A stretch of DNA of 64,000 nucleotides, taken from the NCBI GenBank assembly GCA_963778675.1, contig CAVZVI010000010.1:248001-312000 (forward strand). Direction: 5' to 3'. The notes beneath the pieces were generated by a model. That model was not told the origin of the DNA. It saw only the letters and a list, made by a program, of their open reading frames with translations, and did no database searches. The translations under genes were made by a program, and so were the position numbers. Position 1 is the first letter of the stretch. Each line of letters opens with the position of its first letter. Of this stretch, positions 16,071-24,829 are shown piece after piece. Source of the DNA: CAWCDJ01 sp963778675. Its GTDB lineage: Bacteria > Acidobacteriota > Terriglobia > Bryobacterales > Bryobacteraceae.

Positions 16071-18938
16071 TCAATCGTGGCTGCCGACCAGCACGAAAGG
16101 CGCCCAATAGAACGGGTGAGGTTGGTATCTGCGGATCGCTTCCATCGCGGACTGAACGGCCCGGGCCTTGTCCTTCCCGGCCGCAAGCTCTTCATAAAAA
16201 AGCCTCATGAACTCCGCCGTACTCTGGTCGTGAACGTCCCACAAGGTCAGCAGCACACTGCGGGCTCCGGCATAAAGCAGTCCCCGGCTGAGGCCCATCA
16301 GTTCGTCTCCCCCCACCACCACGTTGAGGCCCGTGCCGCACCCGCTCAGGGTCACCAGTTCAGCAGGCAGGCGCAGGCGATAGAGATCGAACAGGCTGAG
16401 CTGCGCGTTCCCCAGGTTGATGGAGCTGAACATGGGGTTGTCCTGACGAAAGGAGCCGTGGGTGGCGATGTGTACGAAGCGCGCCCGGGCTCCCCGGTTG
16501 CGGAGCACGTCCTCGGTGGCGTCCGGCCCGATGAAAACCTCGGCCCCGGGACGCGCGGCTGCGACGGCATCCGCCTCCCGGCGGATCTGGGGTGCGGCCG
16601 GGTCCGGCACCCCCAGCACCAGGGTCCCTTCGCCCAATTCGGTGTTCCGCGTCCGGCAAAGGTGGTAGACCGCGGCGCTGGGAGTGTAGGAAATCGAAAA
16701 CCGGCTGCCCAGGTAGCCCCCAACGGACGGCAAGGCGTGAAACGGCAGGTAATGCAGGAAATCGTGGGGGGCTATGATCAGGTGGTCTGCCCGCAGGTCG
16801 CGTTCAACCGGTTCAATCAATTGGCGATAGAACTCCCGAAGGTGGGCGTCGGCGGCCTCCAGCAACTGGTGATGGAAGGTGTCGACATATTCGCGGCCGA
16901 GACGGAACTTCGAGAGCTGGAAGCGCAGCAACTGGAGCACGCGGCGGAGCTCGGGCGCCGACCCGGCGGGGACGATCTTCAGCGTGTCGCGGGAGAGCAG
17001 GCAGGCATAAAAGCGGTGCCGGACCCGGTAATACTCGACCAGCATGGCGCCGTGGGGCAGCGAGGAGCGTATGGCGTCGAGGTCGATGGGAGCGCCCCCG
17101 TGGAGGCTGGCGAACTCCCGGTCGTGGACGCGCAGGACGGCCATGGCTTCGAGGAGCCGGTGCTCACACTCGCGGGCGGAGCGCCGGAGCTTCTCGATTT
17201 GCGGATTTCGGGGATCGGATGCCTGGCTCTCCTGGGACTGAATTGCGCGGACATACCAGTTCCATTCCTCGCGGAGCGCGGATACGCGTTCCGAGAGAGA
17301 TCCGGACGCCCTCGTGGACCCCGGCAATTGGTGGCTTCGAAACGCGATCAGGTCGGCCAGACTGCGAGACTTGGCCTGCTCGATGTAGACGAAGGCCGAT
17401 TGCTCGTCGGCCGGCGAGCCGCGATCGAGACACAGCCTGACCAGCGCCTCGTAGACCTCGAGCTTGTCCTTTAGGAAGGCGATCTTGAGCTCGTCGGTCT
17501 TGAGCTGGCTGCGCAAGCTCTCGAGCTGTTCGTGAGCTTTCCGATAGGCCTCCCATGCCGCCTCGTACCCGCCGAGGGCCTCTTCGATCAGACCCAGCAC
17601 GTAGTAACCCTGGTAGGCGAGGGCCGGGCTCTCGACCTGGCACAGCTTTTCAAGGGCCTCCATGCAGACTTCACGGGCGAGCGGAAGCCGTCCGGCATCC
17701 AGGTGAATGCGGGCCAGCAGAAGCCGGCACAGCGCCGCTTTGCCGGCGAGGGGAGAGGCGGCGAAGAATTCGAGCGCGCTCTCGCTCAGGGTTTTCGCCT
17801 CCGCCAGCCGTCCCTCGGAATGCAGCACCAGGGCCTGGTACAGATCGATGGTGGCGATCCAGGCCTGGTTATTCTCGCGCGCGAAGAGTTCCCGCGCCTT
17901 GCGGAAGAGCTCGACGGCTAACCGCGTATCCCCGTGGTGGCTGCACGAGATCGCCAGGTTGGTCAGGGCTTTCGCCGCCTCGTACCACATGCGGAGCTGC
18001 CGGAAGGCCGTCAGGGCGCGGCGCGCCAGGTGGGCCCCCTCTTCACTCAGGTTCAGCTCCAGGTACATTTCCGACTGGTCGAGATCGCAGAGCCCTTCGC
18101 GGTAGGTGTCGCCAAGCTCGTGGCAATGCTCCCGGGCGGCCTGGTACATGGCGATGGAACGGGTGTATTCCCCGCGCAGGTAGAAGAGATACGCGATGTT
18201 ATAGTCCGCCCCGGCGGCCAGTAGGGGCATGTTGTGCTCCAGGGAGTAGGCGCGGGCCTGCCGGTAGGTCTCCTGGGCCTGCCTGAAATCGTTCAGGCAG
18301 ATCTGGCAGGTAGCCATGTTCTTCAAGGCAATGGCGACGTCCTGGGGGTCGCCGATCTGTGTGAACTGCTGGTATGCCCGCCGGTAGAGCCCGAGGGCCT
18401 CCTCGAAGCGGTCCTGGCGGAACAGGACGTTGCCGATGTTGGTATCGAGCCGCGCCAGGCGCAGCCGGTCCCCGTGGGCGGAAAAGATGCGGCGGGCCCG
18501 TTCGGCGCACGTCAGGGCATCGTCGTACAGCCCGAGATAGATCAGCGTCTGGAGCGAGCCGCTGAGGGTACGGCCTACCTGCAACTCCTTTCCCTGGCGC
18601 TCATAGATGGCGATCGCCTTACGATACAAGTCCCAGGCGGATTCCAGACGCCCGCGGAGGTACGCGATGTGGCCCATGGCGCGCAGTCCCTCGGCGCGCG
18701 CAAGGTCGTCGCCCAGCTTGCCGGAGATCCACCATGCGGAGCGAGCCAGGCGCTCCGCCTGGGCGAGGTCGGCATGGATCAGGCGCCCGCTTTCGGCATA
18801 GAGCCGCGTCACCGTTTCGGGTTGCCAGAGAGCGCGCGCGGCGCGCAGGAGTTGATGCCGGCGAAGCGGATGGGGCTCGTGGGCAAGTTGGTCCACCAAT
18901 CCCTCGGTGGATTCCGGCGGAAGGGCAGGGCTGTTCAT
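16071..18938 (-). CDS. TPR-CHAT caspase-like protease
   Basis: This is a 955-residue protein. Residues ~20-560 are tetratricopeptide helices (repeated A..Y..A patterns such as ALGLYRRAYQQFTQIGD). Residues ~600-955 hold a CHAT domain, a clan CD cysteine protease fold related to caspases and separase. The catalytic dyad is present: H827 in HIATHG and C867 in LSGCGTG; GDELMGLSRGLLYAGARSVL and the terminal FYWAPFVLVG are also typical. TPR-CHAT proteins are known as inducible proteases in type III-E CRISPR (Craspase) and in other stress or death systems. No CRISPR is present here. The ATG shares one base with the sigma factor stop, so the two are translationally coupled. Substrate unknown. Confidence 0.93.
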   Translation of the reverse strand: MNSPALPPESTEGLVDQLAHEPHPLRRHQLLRAARALWQPETVTRLYAESGRLIHADLAQAERLARSAWWISGKLGDDLARAEGLRAMGHIAYLRGRLESAWDLYRKAIAIYERQGKELQVGRTLSGSLQTLIYLGLYDDALTCAERARRIFSAHGDRLRLARLDTNIGNVLFRQDRFEEALGLYRRAYQQFTQIGDPQDVAIALKNMATCQICLNDFRQAQETYRQARAYSLEHNMPLLAAGADYNIAYLFYLRGEYTRSIAMYQAAREHCHELGDTYREGLCDLDQSEMYLELNLSEEGAHLARRALTAFRQLRMWYEAAKALTNLAISCSHHGDTRLAVELFRKARELFARENNQAWIATIDLYQALVLHSEGRLAEAKTLSESALEFFAASPLAGKAALCRLLLARIHLDAGRLPLAREVCMEALEKLCQVESPALAYQGYYVLGLIEEALGGYEAAWEAYRKAHEQLESLRSQLKTDELKIAFLKDKLEVYEALVRLCLDRGSPADEQSAFVYIEQAKSRSLADLIAFRSHQLPGSTRASGSLSERVSALREEWNWYVRAIQSQESQASDPRNPQIEKLRRSARECEHRLLEAMAVLRVHDREFASLHGGAPIDLDAIRSSLPHGAMLVEYYRVRHRFYACLLSRDTLKIVPAGSAPELRRVLQLLRFQLSKFRLGREYVDTFHHQLLEAADAHLREFYRQLIEPVERDLRADHLIIAPHDFLHYLPFHALPSVGGYLGSRFSISYTPSAAVYHLCRTRNTELGEGTLVLGVPDPAAPQIRREADAVAAARPGAEVFIGPDATEDVLRNRGARARFVHIATHGSFRQDNPMFSSINLGNAQLSLFDLYRLRLPAELVTLSGCGTGLNVVVGGDELMGLSRGLLYAGARSVLLTLWDVHDQSTAEFMRLFYEELAAGKDKARAVQSAMEAIRRYQPHPFYWAPFVLVGSHD

Positions 18939-19513
18939 CAAAACCCCTTCCCGGTCAGAATCTTCCTGAGCTTCTTCAGGCAGCGGCCGCGGATGAATCC
19001 GATCGAACCGCGCGCCAGGCCGAGGCGCTGGGCGACATCGGCGTAAGGCAGCGGCGGCTGTTCGAAGAACAGCAGGTCGATCATCTGCCGGCACCTCTCG
19101 GGAAGCTGCCCGATCGACTCGCGCACCAGTTGTTCGCGTTCCACCGCCGCGATCAGTTCGGCCGGCATGATCATCTGCTCGCCGGCGTAGCGCTCGATAT
19201 CGGTTTCCTCCCACCGGCCGTCACGGGCGGTCTGCTGTCTCCTCCAGTGATAGCACTTGTGAGTCGCCACCCGAATCAGCCAGCCCTGCAGCGCATTGGC
19301 GTCGCGCAGCCGGGGTAGCTCATTGAAGAGGTCGAGGCACACCGCCTGGAAAATATCGGCGGCGTCCTGGGGCGGCGTGCCGTAACGGAGGGGGATCGAA
19401 TAGATGAGGTTCTTGTAGCGATCGAGCAGAGCATGCCAGGCATGTTCGTTTCCGTGGAGACACTCTTCGACGAGCCGTGCGTTGCTCCACTCGCTGGTGG
19501 AGAGCCGGCTCAT
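18938..19513 (-). CDS. ECF-type RNA polymerase sigma factor
   Basis: This 191-residue sigma-70 family protein has region 2 (HAWHALLDRYKNLIYSI, AADIFQAVCLDLFNELPRLRD, LQGWLIRVATHKCYHWRR) and region 4 (LPERCRQMIDLLFFEQPPLPYADVAQRLGLARGSIGFIRGRCLKKLRKIL). It should direct polymerase to a small regulon. No classic membrane anti-sigma gene is adjacent. Its start overlaps the stop of the peptide-binding protein by 4 bases and its stop overlaps the CHAT start by 1. This is strong evidence that the three products are made together. The protease or the zinc-motif protein may control it. Confidence 0.92.
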   Translation of the reverse strand: MSRLSTSEWSNARLVEECLHGNEHAWHALLDRYKNLIYSIPLRYGTPPQDAADIFQAVCLDLFNELPRLRDANALQGWLIRVATHKCYHWRRQQTARDGRWEETDIERYAGEQMIMPAELIAAVEREQLVRESIGQLPERCRQMIDLLFFEQPPLPYADVAQRLGLARGSIGFIRGRCLKKLRKILTGKGF

Positions 19514-21261
19514 TGCCGGGTCCCGGGCGCGGGGCTCCGCCAGTAGAGCTCGTCCACGTTCCAGAGGGTATAGTGCTCGATCACCGCGGGCCGGAAATTC
19601 GCCAGGCCGGCCCGCGCACCGGCGAGGATGTACGGCGCCACCAGGGGAATCACCGGAAGTTCCGTCATCACCAGTTCCTGGAACCGGTCGAACAGGCGCT
19701 TGCGCACGGCAGGCGAGGGAGCGACCATCTGCTGCCGCATCAGCCGGTCGATCTCGGCTTCCCAGGATGTAGAGGGGGACTTCTGTAAAGGGTTCCAGAG
19801 GTGGTTGGGACCCGTCGAAAGCCAGATCGAAAGGTCTGCGTTGGGGTCCGCATCGGCGCTGGCCATGCCGACGAGGGAGGCGTCGAAATCACGGGTGTCC
19901 TGCAGCCGGTCAAGCAGGCTGCGAAACTCCACGGGAGCCACTTCGACGCGCATTCCGAGCTTCGCGAGATCATCCTGGATCAAGGTTGCCATCCGGACGC
20001 GTTCCGGGTTGCCGGAACTCACGGCGATGGTGAATTCGACCGGTTGGCCTCCCGGACTGATGAGCCGGCCGCCGGAAGTCCACCGGAACCCGTCGCCCGC
20101 GAGCAATTGTCTGGCTTTGGCGACCGAGCAGACGATCGGGGGAAGCCGGGTATCGACCCATTGCCGGTTGCCCGGCGGGACTGGTCCGGAGAGGGCGGCG
20201 GCATGTCCCGAATAGACCAGGCGCACGATGGAATCGCGATCTATGGCTGAGGAGACCGCTGCCCGGAATGCACGGCGGTGAAAATATTCCCGGCGGTCGC
20301 TCAGGTTGAAAAGCAGATAGTTGAACTCGAGCCCAGGTCCGGCATCCACCAACCGTAAGCCGCGCCGCCCGGCATCGCGTTCGAGAGCCGTGTAGTTGCG
20401 GGCGCTGATGCGGTTCAGGATGTCGGATTCCCCTGCCTCAAACCGGAGGACCTGGAGGTCCTCGGAACCGGCGAACTCGAAGTCCAGCTCGGAGAGGTAG
20501 GGAAGGCGGTGCCCGGCGGAGTCGGTCTTCCAATAGTAGGGATTGCGCTCCAGGATCATGCGCTGGCCCGGCACCTGCTCTTTCAGCCGGTAAGGCCCCA
20601 TTCCGGCGATTTCCGAAGGAGGCGTGCCCAGGCCCCAGACTTCGGCGAGGCGCCCCTCGCGGTACGCCTTTTCCAGAAGATGCCGCGGCAGAATATAGAA
20701 ACTGTCGAAGAGGCGGTCCCCCGCCGCGTACGGCTGTGGCAGGTCGAAGACGACGTGGTAGTCGTCGAGCTTTCGGACGCCGATCGGGCGGCCGTTCAGA
20801 ATCAGCAAGTCGCGTTGGGAGGAATGGACCTTTTCATCGAGGTAGGCGTGGTACGTGAAGACCACATCGTCAGCGGAAAACGGTGCGCCGTCGGAAAACC
20901 GGAGGCCGTGGCGTAGGGCAAGAGTGTAGTGCAGCCGGTCGGAAGAGACCTTCCAGGATTTCGCCAGGGCCGGTTCGGTGCGCTGGGTCTCGCGGTTAAT
21001 GTGGACCAGGTCCGCCATCAGCCGCTGAATCACTTCCTTAGAGGCGCTGTCGGTGACGACTAAGGTGTTGAGGGTCTTTGGCTCGGTCTTCTGGGCATAG
21101 ACGAGTCTTCCACCGGGAATCCCCGAGGGCCCGGATAATACTAGTACTTCCTCCTGAGCGCCTTGCAGAATGCCGATACAGGAGGCTATCGCAATGGCGA
21201 TCAAACCGTGTCGAATCAAACCCAATTGCCTTCCCGGCTTAGTGTAACCGATGGCGATCAT
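19510..21261 (-). CDS. ABC transporter solute-binding protein, family 5 (oligopeptide/dipeptide type)
   Basis: This 583-residue extracytoplasmic binding protein has a signal region with a plausible lipobox ending at Cys28 (IASC). Family 5 features include SWKVSSDRLHYTLALRHGLRFSDGAPFSADDVVFTY, MGPYRLKEQVPGQRMILERNPYYW and an FRAAVSSAIDRD stretch. Members bind peptides, nickel or sugars; peptides are most common. Two permeases and two ATPases lie directly upstream on the same strand, so the importer is complete. The gene also overlaps the sigma factor start by 4 bases, an unusual link between importer and regulator. A possible promoter and inverted repeat lie just before its ATG. Confidence 0.92.
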   Translation of the reverse strand: MIAIGYTKPGRQLGLIRHGLIAIAIASCIGILQGAQEEVLVLSGPSGIPGGRLVYAQKTEPKTLNTLVVTDSASKEVIQRLMADLVHINRETQRTEPALAKSWKVSSDRLHYTLALRHGLRFSDGAPFSADDVVFTYHAYLDEKVHSSQRDLLILNGRPIGVRKLDDYHVVFDLPQPYAAGDRLFDSFYILPRHLLEKAYREGRLAEVWGLGTPPSEIAGMGPYRLKEQVPGQRMILERNPYYWKTDSAGHRLPYLSELDFEFAGSEDLQVLRFEAGESDILNRISARNYTALERDAGRRGLRLVDAGPGLEFNYLLFNLSDRREYFHRRAFRAAVSSAIDRDSIVRLVYSGHAAALSGPVPPGNRQWVDTRLPPIVCSVAKARQLLAGDGFRWTSGGRLISPGGQPVEFTIAVSSGNPERVRMATLIQDDLAKLGMRVEVAPVEFRSLLDRLQDTRDFDASLVGMASADADPNADLSIWLSTGPNHLWNPLQKSPSTSWEAEIDRLMRQQMVAPSPAVRKRLFDRFQELVMTELPVIPLVAPYILAGARAGLANFRPAVIEHYTLWNVDELYWRSPAPGTRQ

Positions 21262-21266
21262 TCAGG

Positions 21267-21272
21267 ATATTA
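21267..21272 (-). promoter_or_regulatory. Putative -10 box (TAATAT) before the solute-binding protein gene
   Basis: On the minus strand TAATAT ends 5 bases before the ATG at 21261, so the transcript would be leaderless. This would allow the binding protein, sigma factor and CHAT genes to be transcribed separately from the upstream permease genes. Confidence 0.35.
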
Positions 21273-21286
21273 ACCAAAGTATGGTT
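21272..21286 (-). promoter_or_regulatory. Inverted repeat, possible operator, at the binding-protein promoter
   Basis: AACCA and TGGTT form perfect 5-base arms around a 5-base spacer, touching the putative -10 box in the 122-base gap between the permease and the binding-protein gene. Such a short repeat could be chance. Confidence 0.25.
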
Positions 21287-21383
21287 GACCCAGGAGAGTA
21301 CTCGCGAAGCTTGTCCTGCGCCAGTTAGGAAGCGTACTACATCTTTCGTATACAGTACTACTGCCCGAAGGTTACCCGCAGGA

Positions 21384-22349
21384 TCAGGGGTTTTCTGCGT
21401 CTAGAACCGCGTCGGCCAAGGCGAGGTAGGCCAGAAGGACCGGGATCAGCGCCAGACCCGGGGCGAGCAGCCAGGCGTGCGACACCACGGAGGAATACTC
21501 GCGCGCTTCGGCCAGCATATTCCCCCAACTGGGAACCGGCTCGGCGATGCCCAGTCCCAGAAACGAAAGTGTCACCTCTGCAAGCACATATCTAGGTATT
21601 AGAACAGTGGCTTGCGTGACCATGACACCCCAGGTGAGCGGCAGAAGGTGGCGGCGCATGAGGTAAAGATCGGAAGCGCCGAACCCGCGCGCGGCAGCCA
21701 CGAAAGGGCGTTCCTTCCCGCTCAGAATTACCCCGCGGATCAGGCGGGCGGGCCGGACCCATCCGAGGCATCCGATGATGACCACCAGTAGAGCGACGGT
21801 CTCCAGGGTGGAGATGTGAAGGGGAAGGAAGGCGCGAACGCCAAGCAGAAGGTAAAGCCAGGGAAGTGCCAGAAACAGCTCGGAGCCACGCATCAGAACC
21901 TGGTCGACGGCGCCGCCGTAGTATCCGGCCGGGGTCCCGAGCAGCAGGCCCAGGCCGAGGGAGAGCAGGGCGGCGCCGAGGCCGACGAACAGCGAAATTC
22001 GGGCACCGTACAGGAGGCGGGAGAAGACGTCCCGGCCGTAACCGTCGGTGCCGAGGAGGAAGATGGTGCCGGGATCCTGCACGCCGAACAGCTTTCCGGA
22101 TGTGAAGAAGCGGAGAGGGTAAATGTGGGCGCGGTCTTCACAAATACCGGACGGGCAGGCCGGGAGACCCGCCCCACTCAAGCCGTAGACGAAGGGGTGG
22201 ATGCCGCGGAAGTGAATTCGGGCGGGCGGAGCGTAGGGGTAATCGCGATGCTGCTCCGCATACGGGTAGGGGGCCAGAATCCCCGCCAGCAGAGCGGCCA
22301 GGTGCAACGTTACCAGCGCGGTCAGGGCGATGCCGGTCCGCCGCGTCAT
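21384..22349 (-). CDS. ABC transporter permease, DppC/OppC type
   Basis: This 321-residue inner-membrane permease has an N-terminal membrane segment (RTGIALTALVTLHLAALLAGILAPYPYA) and a periplasmic stretch with the typical LLGTDGYGRDVFSRLLYGARISL. Four to five further helices follow, along with the EAA loop (FVAAARGFGASDLYLMRRHLLP) that contacts the ATPases. It overlaps the companion permease by 4 bases. The 122 bases after it contain no gene, only the possible promoter of the binding-protein gene. Confidence 0.93.
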   Translation of the reverse strand: MTRRTGIALTALVTLHLAALLAGILAPYPYAEQHRDYPYAPPARIHFRGIHPFVYGLSGAGLPACPSGICEDRAHIYPLRFFTSGKLFGVQDPGTIFLLGTDGYGRDVFSRLLYGARISLFVGLGAALLSLGLGLLLGTPAGYYGGAVDQVLMRGSELFLALPWLYLLLGVRAFLPLHISTLETVALLVVIIGCLGWVRPARLIRGVILSGKERPFVAAARGFGASDLYLMRRHLLPLTWGVMVTQATVLIPRYVLAEVTLSFLGLGIAEPVPSWGNMLAEAREYSSVVSHAWLLAPGLALIPVLLAYLALADAVLDAENP

Positions 22350-23299
22350 GAGGGCCTCGCGCGAATTCGCGGATCGAGGCGGTACAACAGCAGGTCCGCT
22401 ACCAGGTTGCCGCCGATCAGGAAAGCCGCCGCCAGCATCACGACAGCGAGGACGATGGCGAAATCGCGGTTCATGATCGCGTCGAGGAACAACGGGCCGA
22501 GGCCGGGCCAGCCCATCACGACTTCGATCAGAAGCGAGGCGCTGAGCAAGCCGCCGAGGGAGAGGCCGAAGAGCGAGATGAGCGGATTGAGCGCGGCGGG
22601 GAGGACGTGGTGGAACAACAGCCGGCGGCGCGGGATGCCCTGTGCCCGGGCGTTGAGGGCAAAAGGGGACTCCATCATCTCAACCATGCTCGCCCGGACG
22701 TGGCGCGCCAGGACCGGGAGCATCCCCGTCACCAGCACCGCCACCGGAAGGGCGAGGTGCCAGGCAAGGTCGCCCCAGCGGCCGGTGGACGCGCGCGATT
22801 CCATGCCGCCCACGGGGAACCAGCCGGTGGACGCGGCCAAGGCGAGCAGCACGATCGCCAGCAACAGATCGGGGATGGCCATCAGGAGGGAGAGCAGGAC
22901 TCTCGAGACGGTGTCCGGCCACCGGCCACGCCGCGAGGCGTTCCAGATTCCGAGCGGTACGGCCAGCAGCCATGCCAGGAAGGTGGCGCATCCCGTGAGC
23001 AGAACGGTGTTGCGGAGGCGCCCACCGACCAGGGGCGCCACCGGACCGTTGTAGGCCAGGGAATAGCCGAAATCGCCGTGCAGCATCGAGGCGGCCCAGT
23101 CGGCGTACCGGACGGCAAACGGCCGGTCGAGGCCCGCGCGGGCGCGCAGCCCTTCGATGGTTTCCGCGGAATAGCGAGACTCGGCCTGCAGCGCGGAGAA
23201 GTAATCTCCCGGCGCGAGGTTGGCCATGGCGAAGGATATCAGGGAGACCGCAAACAGGAGAAGCACGGCGTGCAGCAGGCGTCCTCCGGCGTAGCGCAT
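22346..23299 (-). CDS. ABC transporter permease, DppB/OppB type
   Basis: This is an inner-membrane permease of about 317 residues. It opens with the DppB-like segment GGRLLHAVLLLFAVSLISFAMANLAPGD and has DRPFAVRYADWAASMLHGDFGYSL, then several helices and an EAA loop (FALNARAQGIPRRRLLFHHVLPAALNPL). An ATG at 23299 shares one base with the ATPase stop; a GTG one codon earlier (23302) is equally possible. It forms the channel with the DppC-type protein encoded next. Confidence 0.92.
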   Translation of the reverse strand: MRYAGGRLLHAVLLLFAVSLISFAMANLAPGDYFSALQAESRYSAETIEGLRARAGLDRPFAVRYADWAASMLHGDFGYSLAYNGPVAPLVGGRLRNTVLLTGCATFLAWLLAVPLGIWNASRRGRWPDTVSRVLLSLLMAIPDLLLAIVLLALAASTGWFPVGGMESRASTGRWGDLAWHLALPVAVLVTGMLPVLARHVRASMVEMMESPFALNARAQGIPRRRLLFHHVLPAALNPLISLFGLSLGGLLSASLLIEVVMGWPGLGPLFLDAIMNRDFAIVLAVVMLAAAFLIGGNLVADLLLYRLDPRIRARPS

Positions 23300-24036
23300 C
23301 ACCGGATACCGTCGAGGCTTAGGGCCGCGGCGGCCGCCAGGAGCTCGCGAGTCCTTGCGTGCCCGGGGCCGGCGAGGAGTTCGGCGGCGGGACGATGCTC
23401 CACGATGGCGCCGCCATCCATCACCGCGATCTCGCCGGCGAGCCGTCCGGCGAAGCCGAGATCGTGGGAGATGAGAATTGCGGAAAGCCCCCGCTCCTTT
23501 TGGAGATCGAGGAGCAAGGCGGCGACCTGGGCCTGTACGGAGAGATCGAGCCCGGCGAAGGATTCGTCGAGAATCAACAGGCTCGGTTCGGTCACGAGGG
23601 CGCGCGCGATAGCCAGGCGCTGCCGTTCGCCTCCGCTGAGCCGGTAGGCGCGGCTCAGGAGAGCCGCGGGCAGGAGGCCGACCAACCGGAGCGAAGCGGC
23701 TGCGCGGTCGGCCAGCAGCCGGCGGTCGCGGCAGCCCTGGATGCGGAGGGGCTCGGTTACGACGTCAAACGCGGTGAAACGGGGGTTGAGGCTGGCAGCC
23801 GGCTGCTGAAGGATGAGCTGAACCGTGCCATTCAGCCGGATGCTCCCGCTCGAGGGTGCTTCGAACCCGGCAATGCAGCGGGCCAGGGTCGATTTGCCAG
23901 ATCCCGAGGGCCCGACTACCGCCAGGAACCGGCCCCGCGCCAGTTCGAAGCTGACGTCCCGCAGTGCGACTTTTCCGTGCCTCCCGCCGAACTGTTTGCA
24001 GAGGCTGCGGACGAGTAGCACCGGCGCTTCATCCAT
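23299..24036 (-). CDS. ABC transporter ATP-binding protein, DppF/OppF type
   Basis: This 245-residue ATPase has Walker A GPSGSGKST, a Q-loop at ILQQP, signature LSGGERQRLAIARAL, Walker B LLILDES and H-loop ISHDL. Walker B ends in DES instead of the usual DEP; the catalytic Glu is kept. It would pair with the DppD-type ATPase encoded upstream (8-base overlap). It is slightly short because the C-terminal oligopeptide-binding tail common in OppF is reduced. Confidence 0.92.
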   Translation of the reverse strand: MDEAPVLLVRSLCKQFGGRHGKVALRDVSFELARGRFLAVVGPSGSGKSTLARCIAGFEAPSSGSIRLNGTVQLILQQPAASLNPRFTAFDVVTEPLRIQGCRDRRLLADRAAASLRLVGLLPAALLSRAYRLSGGERQRLAIARALVTEPSLLILDESFAGLDLSVQAQVAALLLDLQKERGLSAILISHDLGFAGRLAGEIAVMDGGAIVEHRPAAELLAGPGHARTRELLAAAAALSLDGIR

Positions 24037-24829
24037 GGGCCGTATCTCCGCGGGGCATGGCGGCGAGAAGGCCCGCAGTGTACGGGTGCGACGGACTGCC
24101 GAAAACCTGCCGGGGCGAGCCGCGCTCGACGATCTGCCCGGCGTGCATGACCAGCACGTGGTCGCAGGTGTGAGCCAGCACTCCGGGGTTGTGGCTGATC
24201 AGCAGGAACGAAGCCCCGGTCTGTTGCCGCAAATGGAGGAACGCAGCCGTCAGTTCCAGCACCAGGCTGGTGTCGAGGGCGCTGAACGGCTCATCGGCGA
24301 CGATCAATCCGGCGCGGCCGGCGAGCGCCAGGGCGAGAGCCACCCGCTGCCGTTCGCCGCCGCTTAGCTGGTGGGGCCAGGCTTCGCGGATGCGCGTGAC
24401 GTCGCGCAGGCCGGCCAGCTCCAGGAGAGACTCCACTTCGCCGGCGGCCGGCCGCCGGTGAGCCCGCACAGCTTCGGCGACCTGGCGGCCGGCGCGCAAT
24501 ACGGGGTTGAGCGCAAGGAGGGGGTCCTGGAAGACGAGGCCGATTTCCGCGCCGCGGATGCGTTCGAGTTCCCGTTCCGGGAGACCGAGCAGTTCCCGGC
24601 CGCGCAGGCGGACCGAGCCGCGGATGGCGTAACTCCGGGGGTTGAGGAGTTGGAGGATCGCGAGGGCCAGAGTGGTCTTCCCGCAGCCGGATTCCCCGAA
24701 GAGGCCCACAATCGTTTGCGGGGGAATGGAGAGGCAGAGCTGCGAGAGAATCGGGCGGCCGGGGACTTGCAGGTCCCCCAAGGTGTCGACCGAGAGGCCG
24801 CTGACCTCAAGAAGGCCGCCGGGAGGCAT
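24029..24829 (-). CDS. ABC transporter ATP-binding protein, DppD/OppD type
   Basis: This ATPase has Walker A GESGCGKTT, Q-loop FQDPLLALNPV, signature LSGGERQRVALALAL, Walker B GLIVADEP and H-loop ISHNP. The C-terminal SHPYTAGLLAAMP is typical of the oligopeptide family. The ATG at 24829 shares one base with the HIT gene stop, so the importer is translationally coupled to it. A longer frame upstream exists but would overlap HIT by 48 bases without conserved sequence. Confidence 0.92.
   Translation of the reverse strand: MPPGGLLEVSGLSVDTLGDLQVPGRPILSQLCLSIPPQTIVGLFGESGCGKTTLALAILQLLNPRSYAIRGSVRLRGRELLGLPERELERIRGAEIGLVFQDPLLALNPVLRAGRQVAEAVRAHRRPAAGEVESLLELAGLRDVTRIREAWPHQLSGGERQRVALALALAGRAGLIVADEPFSALDTSLVLELTAAFLHLRQQTGASFLLISHNPGVLAHTCDHVLVMHAGQIVERGSPRQVFGSPSHPYTAGLLAAMPRGDTAHG

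Noticed and set aside
16068..17474. An open frame of 468 codons on the plus strand opposite the CHAT domain.
   Set aside because: The minus strand encodes the CHAT catalytic dyad and TPRs; the plus frame has no recognisable domain and is a codon-bias shadow.
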